Below, in pieces: positions 1 to 8,096 of a DNA stretch of 64,000 bases. Source of the DNA: Delftia tsuruhatensis NBRC 16741 (lineage in GTDB: Bacteria; Pseudomonadota; Gammaproteobacteria; Burkholderiales; Burkholderiaceae_C); the NCBI RefSeq assembly GCF_001571325.1, contig NZ_BCTO01000026.1:60402-124401 (forward strand), given 5' to 3'. How positions within the stretch are numbered: the first letter of the stretch is position 1; every line of letters begins with the position of its first letter. The position numbers and the translations under genes were made by a program. The notes under the pieces were generated by a model. That model was given only the letters and a program-made list of their open reading frames with translations, was not told where the DNA came from and did not search any database.

Positions 1-1887
1 GATGCGCTCAGCATCGCCAAGATAACCAGACTTCAGCGAATCATCGATGGTCAGGGAAAATTCAATTTTTGCCTCTGTCACCAAGGGTTTATAGATGGAT
101 GCCACCTGCCTGATCACGGACTTGAGATCGAATCCGGCCATCTCGACACTCATCTGACCAGACTCGACCTTCGAGAAATCGAGGACATCATTCAACAGAG
201 ACAAAAGAGAATGTGAGGAATTCGAAATGATGTCCAGCCGTGTTTTCTGCTCCATGGACAGAATGCTTCTTCCCAGTATTTCCAGATTCCCCAGTATCGC
301 ATTGAGTGGAGTGCGTATCTCGTGGCTCATTACGGCGAGAAAAGATGATTTTTCATGGTTTGCCTCTTCCGCAGCCTTCTTTGCATCCTCCAGGCTTCTT
401 TGGACCTGCTTGTGAGCCGTGATATCGGCAAACCCGCACAACAGCACGTTCCGACCTTGGTATTTTGCCTTCACCATGATCATGGAGAGCTCTGCAATGG
501 TTCCATCGTTGGAAATCACCACCTCGCTGGACACGGGCACATAGTCACTTTTCCCGCCACCAAGATATTTCTCCACATAAACTCTGTGGAAATAGCCGAT
601 CAATAGCTCGCCAGGGACCGGGCCACGCAGTACTGCACTCTCCTTGTATTTGAACATCATGCTGTTCTCCAACAGCATCTTTTTCTCCTTGAAATCAAGA
701 AGACCAAGTCCGTAAGGAGCCATGGCAATGATGGTTCGACTCAGCTGCTCGGTATCGAAAACATTCTTTGCCTTTTCATAGATTGGAATAAATACCTTTT
801 CGTAGAAATATATCAAAAAGCACCAGAACAAGACAATGAATATCAACGAAAGAATCAAATATACGAACGATTTTCCCTTTAGAAAAACCGCATCCTTCCA
901 CGAAAACACGTGGAGCAGAATCATGTTTGTATTCGATATCCTCGAGTAGTAATGAAAAAAACCATCCTTGTATACAGCACCATACTTGAACAGAAGATAG
1001 CGACTCACCAGGTTGCCTTGGAATTTCGATGATTCAATATCAAAGAAATCCGCTTTGCTGTAGCCCTCGGGTTCAACACCCAGGGCAACGCTTCCCTGGG
1101 AGTCCATGATCAGAAAGGAACTTCTATCCTCACCTTGCTGCATCAGATTCTCAATATGCTGGGTAGGCATGTCACTCACCACGGTGAGAAATGGCTTACC
1201 CCTGTGGAATGCAGAAACAACAACCTGGAACGACATTTCACCCGTCAGAATACTTTTGGTCGGGGGAAGCCAAATGGGGTGGCGCACTTGTCCGGAATGA
1301 AGTGGAACGCCTTTGTCTTTCGGCAGCCCGGCAATCTGTTGCTGAAGCTCCAAGAGCATCCGTTCCCGCTCAGGCTCATCTGGAATCTGAGGCAGGAGAG
1401 CACCGATGAACCCGCCATCCGGACTGAAGGCATATACAGATATGGCTCTTCCATCCTGAAGAAAACTCGAGTTTGCCAGGTATGCAAGCTCCTCCAGCAT
1501 ATCCCTGTATCGCCTGCATGCAGGCTTGTCGCCCTTATCCTCGAGCAGAACCACCGGACTCACACCCGTGATCATAGCGCCCGGCCTGCCAACTCCCGCC
1601 GGTTGCGATATATGCGCTTGCCCCCAAAGCAATTCTGATGCGATTATTCCACGCATCATGATGACCTGCTTTGTTTCTATTTCCACCAGAATTCTAGTTC
1701 TCTTGTTCTGAAAAATTGACCTTCTTTCCTCCATGAAATCATTGAACTCGAACGATGCCGCAAATAACGCGACAATGATCACAAGGAAAGAAAAGATCAG
1801 CCCCCCACCAAAAAGCAGTCTCTTGTTATATCTGGCCAGAAGCAGAAGATCTTCCTTTTCTGCAATTTCTTTTTTATGGATTTCCAT
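1..1887 (-). CDS. Membrane sensor histidine kinase, 3' end cut by window
   Basis: Partial gene: 629 codons are open from an ATG at 1887 to base 1, and the C-terminus lies outside. The translation shows one membrane segment at about residues 24-46, a roughly 290-residue periplasmic region, a second segment at about 340-361, a PAS-like region at about 385-490 and a HisKA domain with the H-box SHEIRTPLNAILGN, phospho-accepting His522. The ATPase domain has just begun at the edge. Because the EAL and RcsB-like genes lie 25 bp upstream on the same strand, it is probably the kinase of that module. Full-length homologues of this layout are often hybrid kinases with receiver and HPt domains, but that part is not visible. 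Base composition is AT-richer than the rest of the window. Confidence 0.88.
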   Translation of the reverse strand, partial: MEIHKKEIAEKEDLLLLARYNKRLLFGGGLIFSFLVIIVALFAASFEFNDFMEERRSIFQNKRTRILVEIETKQVIMMRGIIASELLWGQAHISQPAGVGRPGAMITGVSPVVLLEDKGDKPACRRYRDMLEELAYLANSSFLQDGRAISVYAFSPDGGFIGALLPQIPDEPERERMLLELQQQIAGLPKDKGVPLHSGQVRHPIWLPPTKSILTGEMSFQVVVSAFHRGKPFLTVVSDMPTQHIENLMQQGEDRSSFLIMDSQGSVALGVEPEGYSKADFFDIESSKFQGNLVSRYLLFKYGAVYKDGFFHYYSRISNTNMILLHVFSWKDAVFLKGKSFVYLILSLIFIVLFWCFLIYFYEKVFIPIYEKAKNVFDTEQLSRTIIAMAPYGLGLLDFKEKKMLLENSMMFKYKESAVLRGPVPGELLIGYFHRVYVEKYLGGGKSDYVPVSSEVVISNDGTIAELSMIMVKAKYQGRNVLLCGFADITAHKQVQRSLEDAKKAAEEANHEKSSFLAVMSHEIRTPLNAILGNLEILGRSILSMEQKTRLDIISNSSHSLLSLLNDVLDFSKVESGQMSVEMAGFDLKSVIRQVASIYKPLVTEAKIEFSLTIDDSLKSGYLGDAERI

Positions 1888-1912
1888 CTGGACATCGATA
1901 TACAGCCATTGC

Positions 1913-3118
1913 TCAGGCCAATGATCGCCTCATGTAGTCGATAAAATCTTTGCAGGAAAGTGCTCTGGAATACAAGAATCCCTGGCCGACATCGGCATCC
2001 ATACTCCTGATCATTCCCAGATCATCAACGTCCTCCACTCCCTCAACAACCACCTGTGCCCGAACATCTTTCGCAAGCGACACCGCTTTGCTCAGCACTC
2101 TCTTTGCATGGGCCTGGTTTCTTGCAGCATGCAGCAAAGCCTTGTCAATCTTGATCTGGTTGAAAGGAACGCTAAGCAGGCGCCCTAGGGTCGAGCCGCC
2201 CACGCCAAAGTCATCCATTGCGCACTGAAAGCCACTCATTCGTAAATTCGCAATGACACCGCCCAGAGACTTTTCGAGATCATCCGCCCCATCTTCCGTC
2301 ACCTCAAAACCGATATTTTCAGGGGAGACACCTGCATCCCTGATCACGCGCAATGCCGAATCCATCCACTCCCAGGATGCCGCCAGGGAGGCGGATACAT
2401 TGATGCTGCAGATGAACTGCCCTGAAGGTGCTGCCGATTTGATGAAAGAGATGGACTGCAGGAGCATTTGGAGAGTGAGCTCATGCATCAATCCATGGTC
2501 TCCGATGGCCTTCATGAACGCAGCAGGTGGCAACAGTTCCGTGGCCGAAATAGGCCACCGGGCCAAGGCTTCCGCCCCGATGATCCTGCCCGAGCCTGCA
2601 TGATGCAAGGGTTGAAAATGGGCAACGATTTCGCCGCTGTGCAAAGCGTTCGTCAACCTTGCCCTCGGAATCGGCAAGATCGTCCTGGGCTGGCCATCCG
2701 TCTTGGTCCGCCCCAGGATACGCAGCAGGAAATCCCCGTTGACCGGCACCTCTCTTGCCATTCTGGAGCGAGATATTGCACAGACGATGTTGAGTGCCAG
2801 GCTCCGGGCATAGTCAGCGACCGCATGGAATATTCTTGGTTCGCAGCTGCTGACAAGGATGATGGGAACATCCACTTTCGACAGTGCCAGATCATTAAGC
2901 AACTTCATCAGCTTTTCGCCGATGAAATCCATATCCACAAAGGCCGCATCCGCATTGAATTTCTTCAGTTCCGCCAGAAGCTCATCCGGATTGCTGATCC
3001 ATTGAATGCCGTGAAAAATTCCTTGCTGTTTGCAACATTGCTGTATCCAATATGGGGCCATCGGATCATTTGTGGCAACGAGCATTCTTTTGCCATGACC
3101 GGGACTATTTTCTGGCAT
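1913..3118 (-). CDS. EAL-domain c-di-GMP phosphodiesterase with degenerate receiver
   Basis: 401 aa. The C-terminal half is an EAL domain with the catalytic signatures retained: EALAR (E183), INVSA, FEVTED, DDFGVGGS, IKIDK, VVEGVED and GQGF. It should therefore hydrolyse cyclic di-GMP. The N-terminal 125 residues look like a receiver with an acceptor candidate Asp62 or Asp64 (FVDMD), but the acidic pair reads ND and the usual KP lysine is missing, so phosphorylation is uncertain. The ATG at 3118 follows a GGGATGG string and overlaps the upstream regulator by 14 nt; a TTG three bases earlier is less likely. Domain layout resembles RocR/PvrR of Pseudomonas, EAL response regulators encoded beside an RcsB-type regulator and a sensor kinase. 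Confidence 0.9.
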   Translation of the reverse strand: MPENSPGHGKRMLVATNDPMAPYWIQQCCKQQGIFHGIQWISNPDELLAELKKFNADAAFVDMDFIGEKLMKLLNDLALSKVDVPIILVSSCEPRIFHAVADYARSLALNIVCAISRSRMAREVPVNGDFLLRILGRTKTDGQPRTILPIPRARLTNALHSGEIVAHFQPLHHAGSGRIIGAEALARWPISATELLPPAAFMKAIGDHGLMHELTLQMLLQSISFIKSAAPSGQFICSINVSASLAASWEWMDSALRVIRDAGVSPENIGFEVTEDGADDLEKSLGGVIANLRMSGFQCAMDDFGVGGSTLGRLLSVPFNQIKIDKALLHAARNQAHAKRVLSKAVSLAKDVRAQVVVEGVEDVDDLGMIRSMDADVGQGFLYSRALSCKDFIDYMRRSLA

Positions 3119-3761
3119 CAATCCATCCCATCTCTATTCCATAGCGAATGAGGTCAATGTCCTTGCGGATGCCCAGTTTATTCATGACCGCCACCTTGTG
3201 CGTACTGACCGTCTTGATGCTGCGATAGAGTTTTTTCGCTATTTCAGACACTGTCATTCCAGAAATGAAAAGCAGCAGAACTTCCTCTTCACGCTTTGAC
3301 AGTTCTATCGATGTTCGTACCGCCCCGAGCCATTCGCCGCCAAGCAGTTTGCTTGCGCTCGGCGAAATGAATTGACCATCTGTGTATGCCGCATAGATCG
3401 CCGGCACCAGGCTCCCCAAAGAATCTGTTTTATGGACTATCCTGTAGATCCCCTGATTGGCAAGCGACTTGATGATCCCAATATTCTCAATCATTGTCAG
3501 CATCACGATCTTGACGCCGGGAAATCGTCGCCGGATGACATTCAGCATGACCAGGCCGTCGCCATAGGTTCCGCCGGGCATTGAATAATCAGTCACCAGC
3601 ACATCGCATTCGTTCTGCCTGAGAAAATTGATGATTTCCGTGGAGTTTTTCGCTCGACCCACAATCTCTATCTCATTTTTTTCCTCCAAAACACTTTCTA
3701 TGCCTGCCAGAACCGCCGGATGGTCATCGGCAATCAGTATCCGCAAGACGAAATTTTTCAT
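3105..3761 (-). CDS. RcsB-like LuxR-family response regulator
   Basis: 218 aa. The receiver domain (about 5-125) has the ADDHP acidic pocket, acceptor Asp58 in TDYSMPGG, a conserved Thr (MLTM) and Lys (VHKTD). The C-terminal LuxR helix-turn-helix spans about 150-210 (LSKREEEVLLLF, EIAKKLYRSIKTVSTHK). The DYSMPGG..YGDG string and the HTH are closer to RcsB than to NarL. It is the first gene of a three-gene operon with the EAL protein and the sensor kinase, so it is probably their transcriptional output. An RcsAB-box-like sequence lies 19-32 bases before its ATG. No strong Shine-Dalgarno is visible. Confidence 0.92.
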   Translation of the reverse strand: MKNFVLRILIADDHPAVLAGIESVLEEKNEIEIVGRAKNSTEIINFLRQNECDVLVTDYSMPGGTYGDGLVMLNVIRRRFPGVKIVMLTMIENIGIIKSLANQGIYRIVHKTDSLGSLVPAIYAAYTDGQFISPSASKLLGGEWLGAVRTSIELSKREEEVLLLFISGMTVSEIAKKLYRSIKTVSTHKVAVMNKLGIRKDIDLIRYGIEMGWIDARK

Positions 3762-4109
3762 GACTCAAAAAATTAGCAAGAAGAACATTCCTATTCTAGG
3801 CAGTGGCGCACTAGGATTTAATTGGATTAATCTGATTTTTCCACTTCAAAATCTAAGATTTGTCTGATTTTTTGGTCCAATTGCTGCGAATTCGGGCGTC
3901 AGTCCTAGGTAGCACTCCTAGAATTCAACAGATAGTTGAATCGGTGGTTGAATGCGTTGCAGGCCAAGCATCCGGACCACGCGGGAGTCTGTGGATGAGA
4001 TGCACGCGCCCGGGCAGGAGCCCGCGACCGATGCCGCGGTGGGGCTGAAGCGACCTCACCCCATGGCCGAGCGCGTGAAGAGACCGCCAAATCCCGGCAC
4101 AATCCGTGG
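3762..4109. other. Intergenic region between rcsB-like gene and gloA
   Basis: 348 bp between divergent genes. The left part is AT-rich and carries repeated short strings: CTAGG at 3796 and 3811, TCTGATTTTT at 3831 and a near copy at 3863, and an interrupted CCTAGG/CCTAG pair near 3904-3920. It probably holds the promoter of the minus-strand signalling operon. The right part (3950-4109) is GC-rich and precedes gloA. No gene was seen. Confidence 0.5.
3780..3793. promoter_or_regulatory. RcsAB-box-like site upstream of the rcsB-like gene
   Basis: GAAGAACATTCCTA matches the enterobacterial RcsAB box consensus TAAGAATATTCCTA at 12 of 14 positions. It sits just upstream of the gene for an RcsB-like regulator, which suggests autoregulation. 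The regulator is only distantly related to enterobacterial RcsB, and one match in AT-rich DNA can be chance. Confidence 0.35.
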
Positions 4110-4559
4110 ATGCGAATCCTTCACACCATGCTGCGCGTTGGCAATTTCCAGCGTTCCATCGATTTCTACACACAGGTTCTTGGCATGCAGCTGCTGCGAA
4201 CCTCAGAGAACCCCGAGTACAAGTACTCGCTGGCCTTCCTGGGCTTCGAGGGCGGCAACCCTGGCCAGGCCGAGATCGAGCTGACCTACAACTGGGGTAC
4301 GGAGTCCTACGACATGGGCACGGCCTACGGCCATATCGCCATTGGCGTGCCTGATGCCTATGCCGCCTGCGAGAAGATCAAGGCGTCCGGCGGCAACGTG
4401 ACGCGCGAGGCCGGCCCCGTCAAGGGCGGCACCACGGTGATTGCCTTTGTGACGGATCCGGACGGCTACAAGATAGAACTCATACAGGAGAACTCACGCG
4501 CCCATGCCGGCATGCAGCCAGCTGGCGGCGAGAAGTTCGATCCCCTGCGCAATTCCTGA
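4110..4559 (+). CDS. gloA: Lactoylglutathione lyase (glyoxalase I)
   Basis: 149 aa. It converts the methylglyoxal-glutathione hemithioacetal to S-lactoylglutathione in the cytosol. The sequence follows Escherichia coli GloA closely through [24 protein letters not shown] and DPDGYKIEL. The four metal ligands are present: His5, Glu57, His75 and Glu123. Length is close to the family norm with a slightly longer C-tail. It stands alone, ending 13 bp before a strong hairpin shared with the convergent OmpA-domain gene. Confidence 0.97.
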   Translation: MRILHTMLRVGNFQRSIDFYTQVLGMQLLRTSENPEYKYSLAFLGFEGGNPGQAEIELTYNWGTESYDMGTAYGHIAIGVPDAYAACEKIKASGGNVTREAGPVKGGTTVIAFVTDPDGYKIELIQENSRAHAGMQPAGGEKFDPLRNS

Positions 4560-4572
4560 TCCACGCAGCCCC

Positions 4573-4617
4573 AAAAACAAAGGCCCGGAGCGTTCATCGC
4601 TCCGGGCCTTTGTTTTT
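4573..4617. terminator. Bidirectional rho-independent terminator
   Basis: A perfect 20-bp inverted repeat (4573-4592 and 4598-4617) with a 5-base loop, flanked by A5 on the left and T5 on the right. It lies between convergent gloA and the OmpA-domain gene and can stop transcription from both sides. Confidence 0.9.
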
Positions 4618-4653
4618 AGCTGCGGCTGCTGCCAGCCGCACTGCTGATCCGGT

Positions 4654-5178
4654 TCAATTCACCAGGATCACTTCCACCCGGCGGGCCTGGGCATTGCTGC
4701 CATCGGCCTGCAGTTGTTCGGGCTTCTTGAGTTCGACCTTTTCCTCGGCCACGCCCAGTGCCGACAGGGCAGCCTGGACTGCCAGGGCGCGCTTCTTGGC
4801 CAGTTCGGCGTTGAGTTCGGCGCTGCCGGTGGCGTCGTGGTATCCAGAGATCACGGCGCGCTTGCCGCCCTGCACACCAGCCACCACATCGGCCAGCGCT
4901 TCATTGGCGCCAGCCGCCAGCTCGGCCTTGGCCGATGCGAAGTAGAACTTGACCACGCCGTTTTCGACAACGACACGCGCCACGTCTTCCTCCAGGACCA
5001 CAGGCGCCATCGCCGGCACAGGTGTGGCGCCGGTTGTCGTCTTTGCAGGACCATGCGCAATACCGCGCTGGTAGACCACGACACCCACGACCGTGGAGAC
5101 GACGAGCGCAATCAGCGCAAACAAAAAGCCCAGGGCAAAACGTTGTTGGCTGTCGTCGTCGGATTGACTGAAGGACAT
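4654..5178 (-). CDS. OmpA-domain inner-membrane-anchored protein
   Basis: 174 aa. One N-terminal membrane segment (about 14-36) is followed by a Pro/Ala linker and an OmpA-like peptidoglycan-associating domain (about 70-174: FYFASAKAEL, ISGYHDATG, LAKKRALAV, ARRVEVILV). The start at 5178 is chosen because GGAGAG lies upstream and the longer reading frame adds 56 residues of no family character. It lacks a beta-barrel and a lipobox, so it is probably tethered to the inner membrane with its domain in the periplasm. The specific role is unknown. Confidence 0.85.
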   Translation of the reverse strand: MSFSQSDDDSQQRFALGFLFALIALVVSTVVGVVVYQRGIAHGPAKTTTGATPVPAMAPVVLEEDVARVVVENGVVKFYFASAKAELAAGANEALADVVAGVQGGKRAVISGYHDATGSAELNAELAKKRALAVQAALSALGVAEEKVELKKPEQLQADGSNAQARRVEVILVN

Positions 5179-5416
5179 GAAGCACTCTCCGTGAATGAAC
5201 TGTTGAAGGAAACCAGAAAGACTGCGAAAAACCGGCCGATTGTAGAGGGCCGCCGCCAACGGCCCTGCGCACCGCCCAAGCCCCGTGATGCCACCCGGCA
5301 CGAACTGTGGCGCCGCAGAGACAAAAGACCGGCCGTGCAAGGGCAACGCAGGCGCTTGTGCACCGTTTGGGCCGACAGGCGTTAAAACGTCATTGTTCCT
5401 TCACGCCACAGCGCCC

Positions 5417-6040
5417 ATGTCCTCCCTGCCAGAATTCTCATTTGTCCGCCGAGAGTCCCAGCCCATGCTGGACGAGGCGCTGCACCGATGGGGCGGAAGC
5501 GATGACCTCTGGATCTTTGGCTACGGCTCGCTGATCTGGCGGCCGGATTTCGATTTCTGCGAACGCCGCACGGCCCGTGTCTTTGGCTGGCACCGGGCGC
5601 TGAAGATGTGGAGCACCATCAACCGCGGCACCCCCCAGAACCCTGGTCTGGTCTTTGGCATGCTGTCCGGTGGCAGCTGCCAGGGCATGGTGTTCCGCAT
5701 TCCCCGGCACCACGGCCATGACGTCATGAGAAAGCTGTGGCAGCGCGAGATGGCCAATGCCGTCTATGACCCCCGCTGGCTGCCCTGCCGCACCGGCCAG
5801 GGCACGGTGCAGGCGCTGGCGTTCACGCTGTCCCGTCAAAGCCCCAATCACACGGGCGAGCTGGCGCCCGAAGACTATCGCCGCATCTTCAGCGAGGCCA
5901 AGGGCATCTATGGCAGCACGCATGACTATGCGCGCGCAACCTTCGATGAGCTCAAGCGCCTCGGCATCCGGGACCGTGCCTTGCAGCGCCTGCTCAGCTA
6001 CGCGGGCCAGCCTGAAGCGGGTGCGCAAGCCGCGCGCTGA
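5417..6040 (+). CDS. chaC: ChaC-like gamma-glutamylcyclotransferase
   Basis: About 207 aa. ChaC enzymes cleave glutathione (gamma-glutamyl peptides) to 5-oxoproline and a dipeptide. The diagnostic glycine-rich loop IFGYGSLIW is present, followed by FGWHRALKMWSTINRGTPQNPGL and the C-terminal GIYGSTHDY. An internal Glu near GELAPEDY could serve in catalysis, but its assignment was not checked. The start at 5417 has no strong ribosome site; the open frame extends to 5285. It neighbours gloA, another glutathione-linked gene, though the OmpA-domain gene lies between. Confidence 0.9.
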   Translation: MSSLPEFSFVRRESQPMLDEALHRWGGSDDLWIFGYGSLIWRPDFDFCERRTARVFGWHRALKMWSTINRGTPQNPGLVFGMLSGGSCQGMVFRIPRHHGHDVMRKLWQREMANAVYDPRWLPCRTGQGTVQALAFTLSRQSPNHTGELAPEDYRRIFSEAKGIYGSTHDYARATFDELKRLGIRDRALQRLLSYAGQPEAGAQAAR

Positions 6041-6053
6041 CGCTTTGATGCGA

Positions 6054-6083
6054 TTGATACGCTGATGCGCGCAGGCGCATAAC
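6054..6083 (+). promoter_or_regulatory. Candidate sigma-70 promoter for sodC
   Basis: TTGATA at 6054-6059 and CATAAC at 6078-6083 are separated by 18 bp, in the intergenic space before sodC. The -35 matches consensus at 5 of 6 positions and the -10 at 4 of 6. Confidence 0.35.
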
Positions 6084-6190
6084 GCTGCTCTCTCCGACAT
6101 ATCCACCGTATTGCACGCTGCAAGATGGCGGCTGCGCGCAATGCGCCTCACAACTTTTCCAGCACGGATATCAACCAGGAGATTGCCACC

Positions 6191-6802
6191 ATGCGTTTGA
6201 ACGCTTCCCCCTCCACCCCGTCCACCGCCGTGAAGCTGCTGATGGCAGCCGGCATGGTGCTGGCCCTTGGGGCCTGCGGCAGCCAGGCCAAGCCTCCTGC
6301 CACAGCCGCAGCGTCCACCCCGGCAGCCGTCACCGCAGCCCCTGCCGCCCGCAACGTGGCCATGGCCCAGCTGCAGCCCACGCAAGGCAGCAAGGTCAGC
6401 GGCAGCCTGCAGTTCACTGCCCAGGCCGATGGCAGCGTGCGCGTTCAGGGCTCGGTTCAGGGGCTGGCGCCCAACAGCGAGCATGGCTTTCATGTCCATG
6501 AGAAAGGCGATTGCTCCAGCCCTGATGGCCTGAGCGCGGGCGGCCATTTCAACCCCACCGGCCACGCCCATGGCCGGTTCGAATCCGCTGTCCACCACGC
6601 AGGGGATCTGCCCAGCCTGCGGTCCGACGCGCAAGGCATGGCCAGCATAGATTTCGTTTCGCGCGGCCTGGCACTGGATCAGAGTCCCAACAGCGTGGTG
6701 GGCCGCGGCCTGATCGTGCACAAGGACCCTGACGACTACACCACGCAGCCCACCGGCAATTCCGGGGCGCGCCTGGCCTGTGCGGTGATCACGCGCGGAT
6801 GA
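6191..6802 (+). CDS. sodC: Cu/Zn superoxide dismutase, lipoprotein
   Basis: 203 aa. It dismutates superoxide in the periplasm. The N-terminus is a lipoprotein signal (hydrophobic core, then LALGACGS, with Cys as the lipidation site). The enzyme domain keeps the copper ligands in GFHVHEKGDCS, the zinc-loop GGHFNPTGHAHG..HHAGDLP and the C-terminal GNSGARLACAVI. The start at 6191 is supported by GGAG nine bases upstream. A low-complexity Ala/Pro linker follows the lipobox. It is probably a single-gene unit. Confidence 0.96.
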   Translation: MRLNASPSTPSTAVKLLMAAGMVLALGACGSQAKPPATAAASTPAAVTAAPAARNVAMAQLQPTQGSKVSGSLQFTAQADGSVRVQGSVQGLAPNSEHGFHVHEKGDCSSPDGLSAGGHFNPTGHAHGRFESAVHHAGDLPSLRSDAQGMASIDFVSRGLALDQSPNSVVGRGLIVHKDPDDYTTQPTGNSGARLACAVITRG

Positions 6803-6823
6803 TGTGCTCGGCCGGGTCTGCGT

Positions 6824-7600
6824 TCAGCGCAGGCAGTCGCGCAGCCACGCCGCGCACTGCTCGGCGCGCGCGCCCGGCCATTGGACGCTGACCGTGGTAT
6901 CGCCACGGCGCAGCTCGACATGAATGGTGTCGGCAGCGCCCGCGCTGCCCTCACCGCTCAAGCTGCCGATTAGCCGCCCCCACCAGCCACGGCCCCGCAG
7001 GTCTTGGGCCGTGGAGGAGAGCTCCGAAGCTGGCGCTGGTGCTGGCGAATTCCGGGCTTGCACCACCGTTTCCCTGGCTGGCTCGGAGGCCGGCGCGGGC
7101 GCGACAGGTGCAGGCGCCTGCATGGTCGCCTTGCCCGCAGCGGGCTCCCCTCCCCCGCCTTCGAGCCGCGCGGCCAGATTGTTACCGAACTCCTCCCATA
7201 TTCGGTCGGCCTTGGTCTTCATCACGCTCAGGCCGAAGGCGCCCAGACGGCCCAGCAGGTCCACGTCGATCTTGATGCGCAGTTCGGTGCCTCCATCCGG
7301 CGTGGCGCTCAGGAAGATTTCACTGCGCTGCTTGAGCGAGCTGGCCACCGAGGTGTCTTCTCCCGTTCCTTCCACGCGCAGATACTCGGGAGCGCGTTGC
7401 TCGACGATGCGTGTGCGCAGCTTGAATCTGGCGCTGATGAAGGAGATCTTCTGGTGCATCACCGCCACGTATTCGGTGGGGCTGACCACTTCGATGGACT
7501 GCATGCCCGGCACGGCACCTCCCATGACCTGGGGATCGAGCAACAAGGCCCATACCCGCTCTCGCGAGGCCGAAACAGTCAGGGTTTTCTCAATTTCCAT
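6824..7600 (-). CDS. coxG: CoxG-family SRPBCC protein of the molybdenum hydroxylase operon
   Basis: 258 aa. Residues 1-150 form a SRPBCC/CoxG domain (MEIEKTLTVSASRERVWALL, GGAVPGMQSIE, TSVASSLKQRSEIFL). The remaining 110 residues are an Ala/Pro-rich linker and a short basic C-terminal domain. In carbon monoxide dehydrogenase clusters CoxG recruits the enzyme to the membrane; here a comparable docking role is inferred. It overlaps the CoxS gene by 11 nt and is last in the operon. Start ATG at 7600 gives the expected SRPBCC N-terminus. Confidence 0.88.
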   Translation of the reverse strand: MEIEKTLTVSASRERVWALLLDPQVMGGAVPGMQSIEVVSPTEYVAVMHQKISFISARFKLRTRIVEQRAPEYLRVEGTGEDTSVASSLKQRSEIFLSATPDGGTELRIKIDVDLLGRLGAFGLSVMKTKADRIWEEFGNNLAARLEGGGGEPAAGKATMQAPAPVAPAPASEPARETVVQARNSPAPAPASELSSTAQDLRGRGWWGRLIGSLSGEGSAGAADTIHVELRRGDTTVSVQWPGARAEQCAAWLRDCLR

Positions 7601-8096
7601 GCATTTTCTCCGCGGCCACAAGGACCGATTCCACGATCTGGGTGTAGCCCGTGCAACGGCACAGGTTGCCGTTGAGGCCATGGCGAACTTCGTCCGCGCC
7701 GGGAAGGGGGTTGCGCCCCAGCAGATCGCAGGCGGCCATGATGAAGCCCGGTGTGCAGTAGCCGCACTGCAGGCCGCCGCATTGCATGAAGCTTTGCTGC
7801 AGCGGGTGCAGGCGTTGTGACGGGTCTGCGCCCGCACCCCCAGCAATACGGTCGGCCAGGCCTTCGATGGTGGTGAGCGCGCGGCCCTGGACCTGCACGG
7901 CCAGCAGCAGGCAGGACTTCACCACTTCGCCATCCAGCAGCACCGAGCAGGCGCCGCACACGCCCGTCTCGCAGCCGCGCTTGGTGCCCGTCAGGTGCAG
8001 GTCATCACGCAGAAAATCCGACAGCAGCCGGCGCGCAGGCACGTCCACGCTGCAGGGCTCGCCGTTGACGGTGCATTCGATGCGATGTCGGCTCAT
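7590..8096 (-). CDS. Molybdenum hydroxylase iron-sulfur subunit (CoxS-like)
   Basis: 168 aa. It carries the two [2Fe-2S] clusters that pass electrons from molybdenum to FAD. The plant-ferredoxin cluster ligands are Cys42, Cys47, Cys50 and Cys62. The helical-domain cluster ligands are Cys111, Cys114, Cys146 and Cys148 (CGYC and CRC). Length is typical of the family. Its ATG overlaps the stop of the FAD subunit gene (ATGA), indicating translational coupling. Confidence 0.95.
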   Translation of the reverse strand: MSRHRIECTVNGEPCSVDVPARRLLSDFLRDDLHLTGTKRGCETGVCGACSVLLDGEVVKSCLLLAVQVQGRALTTIEGLADRIAGGAGADPSQRLHPLQQSFMQCGGLQCGYCTPGFIMAACDLLGRNPLPGADEVRHGLNGNLCRCTGYTQIVESVLVAAEKMHGN

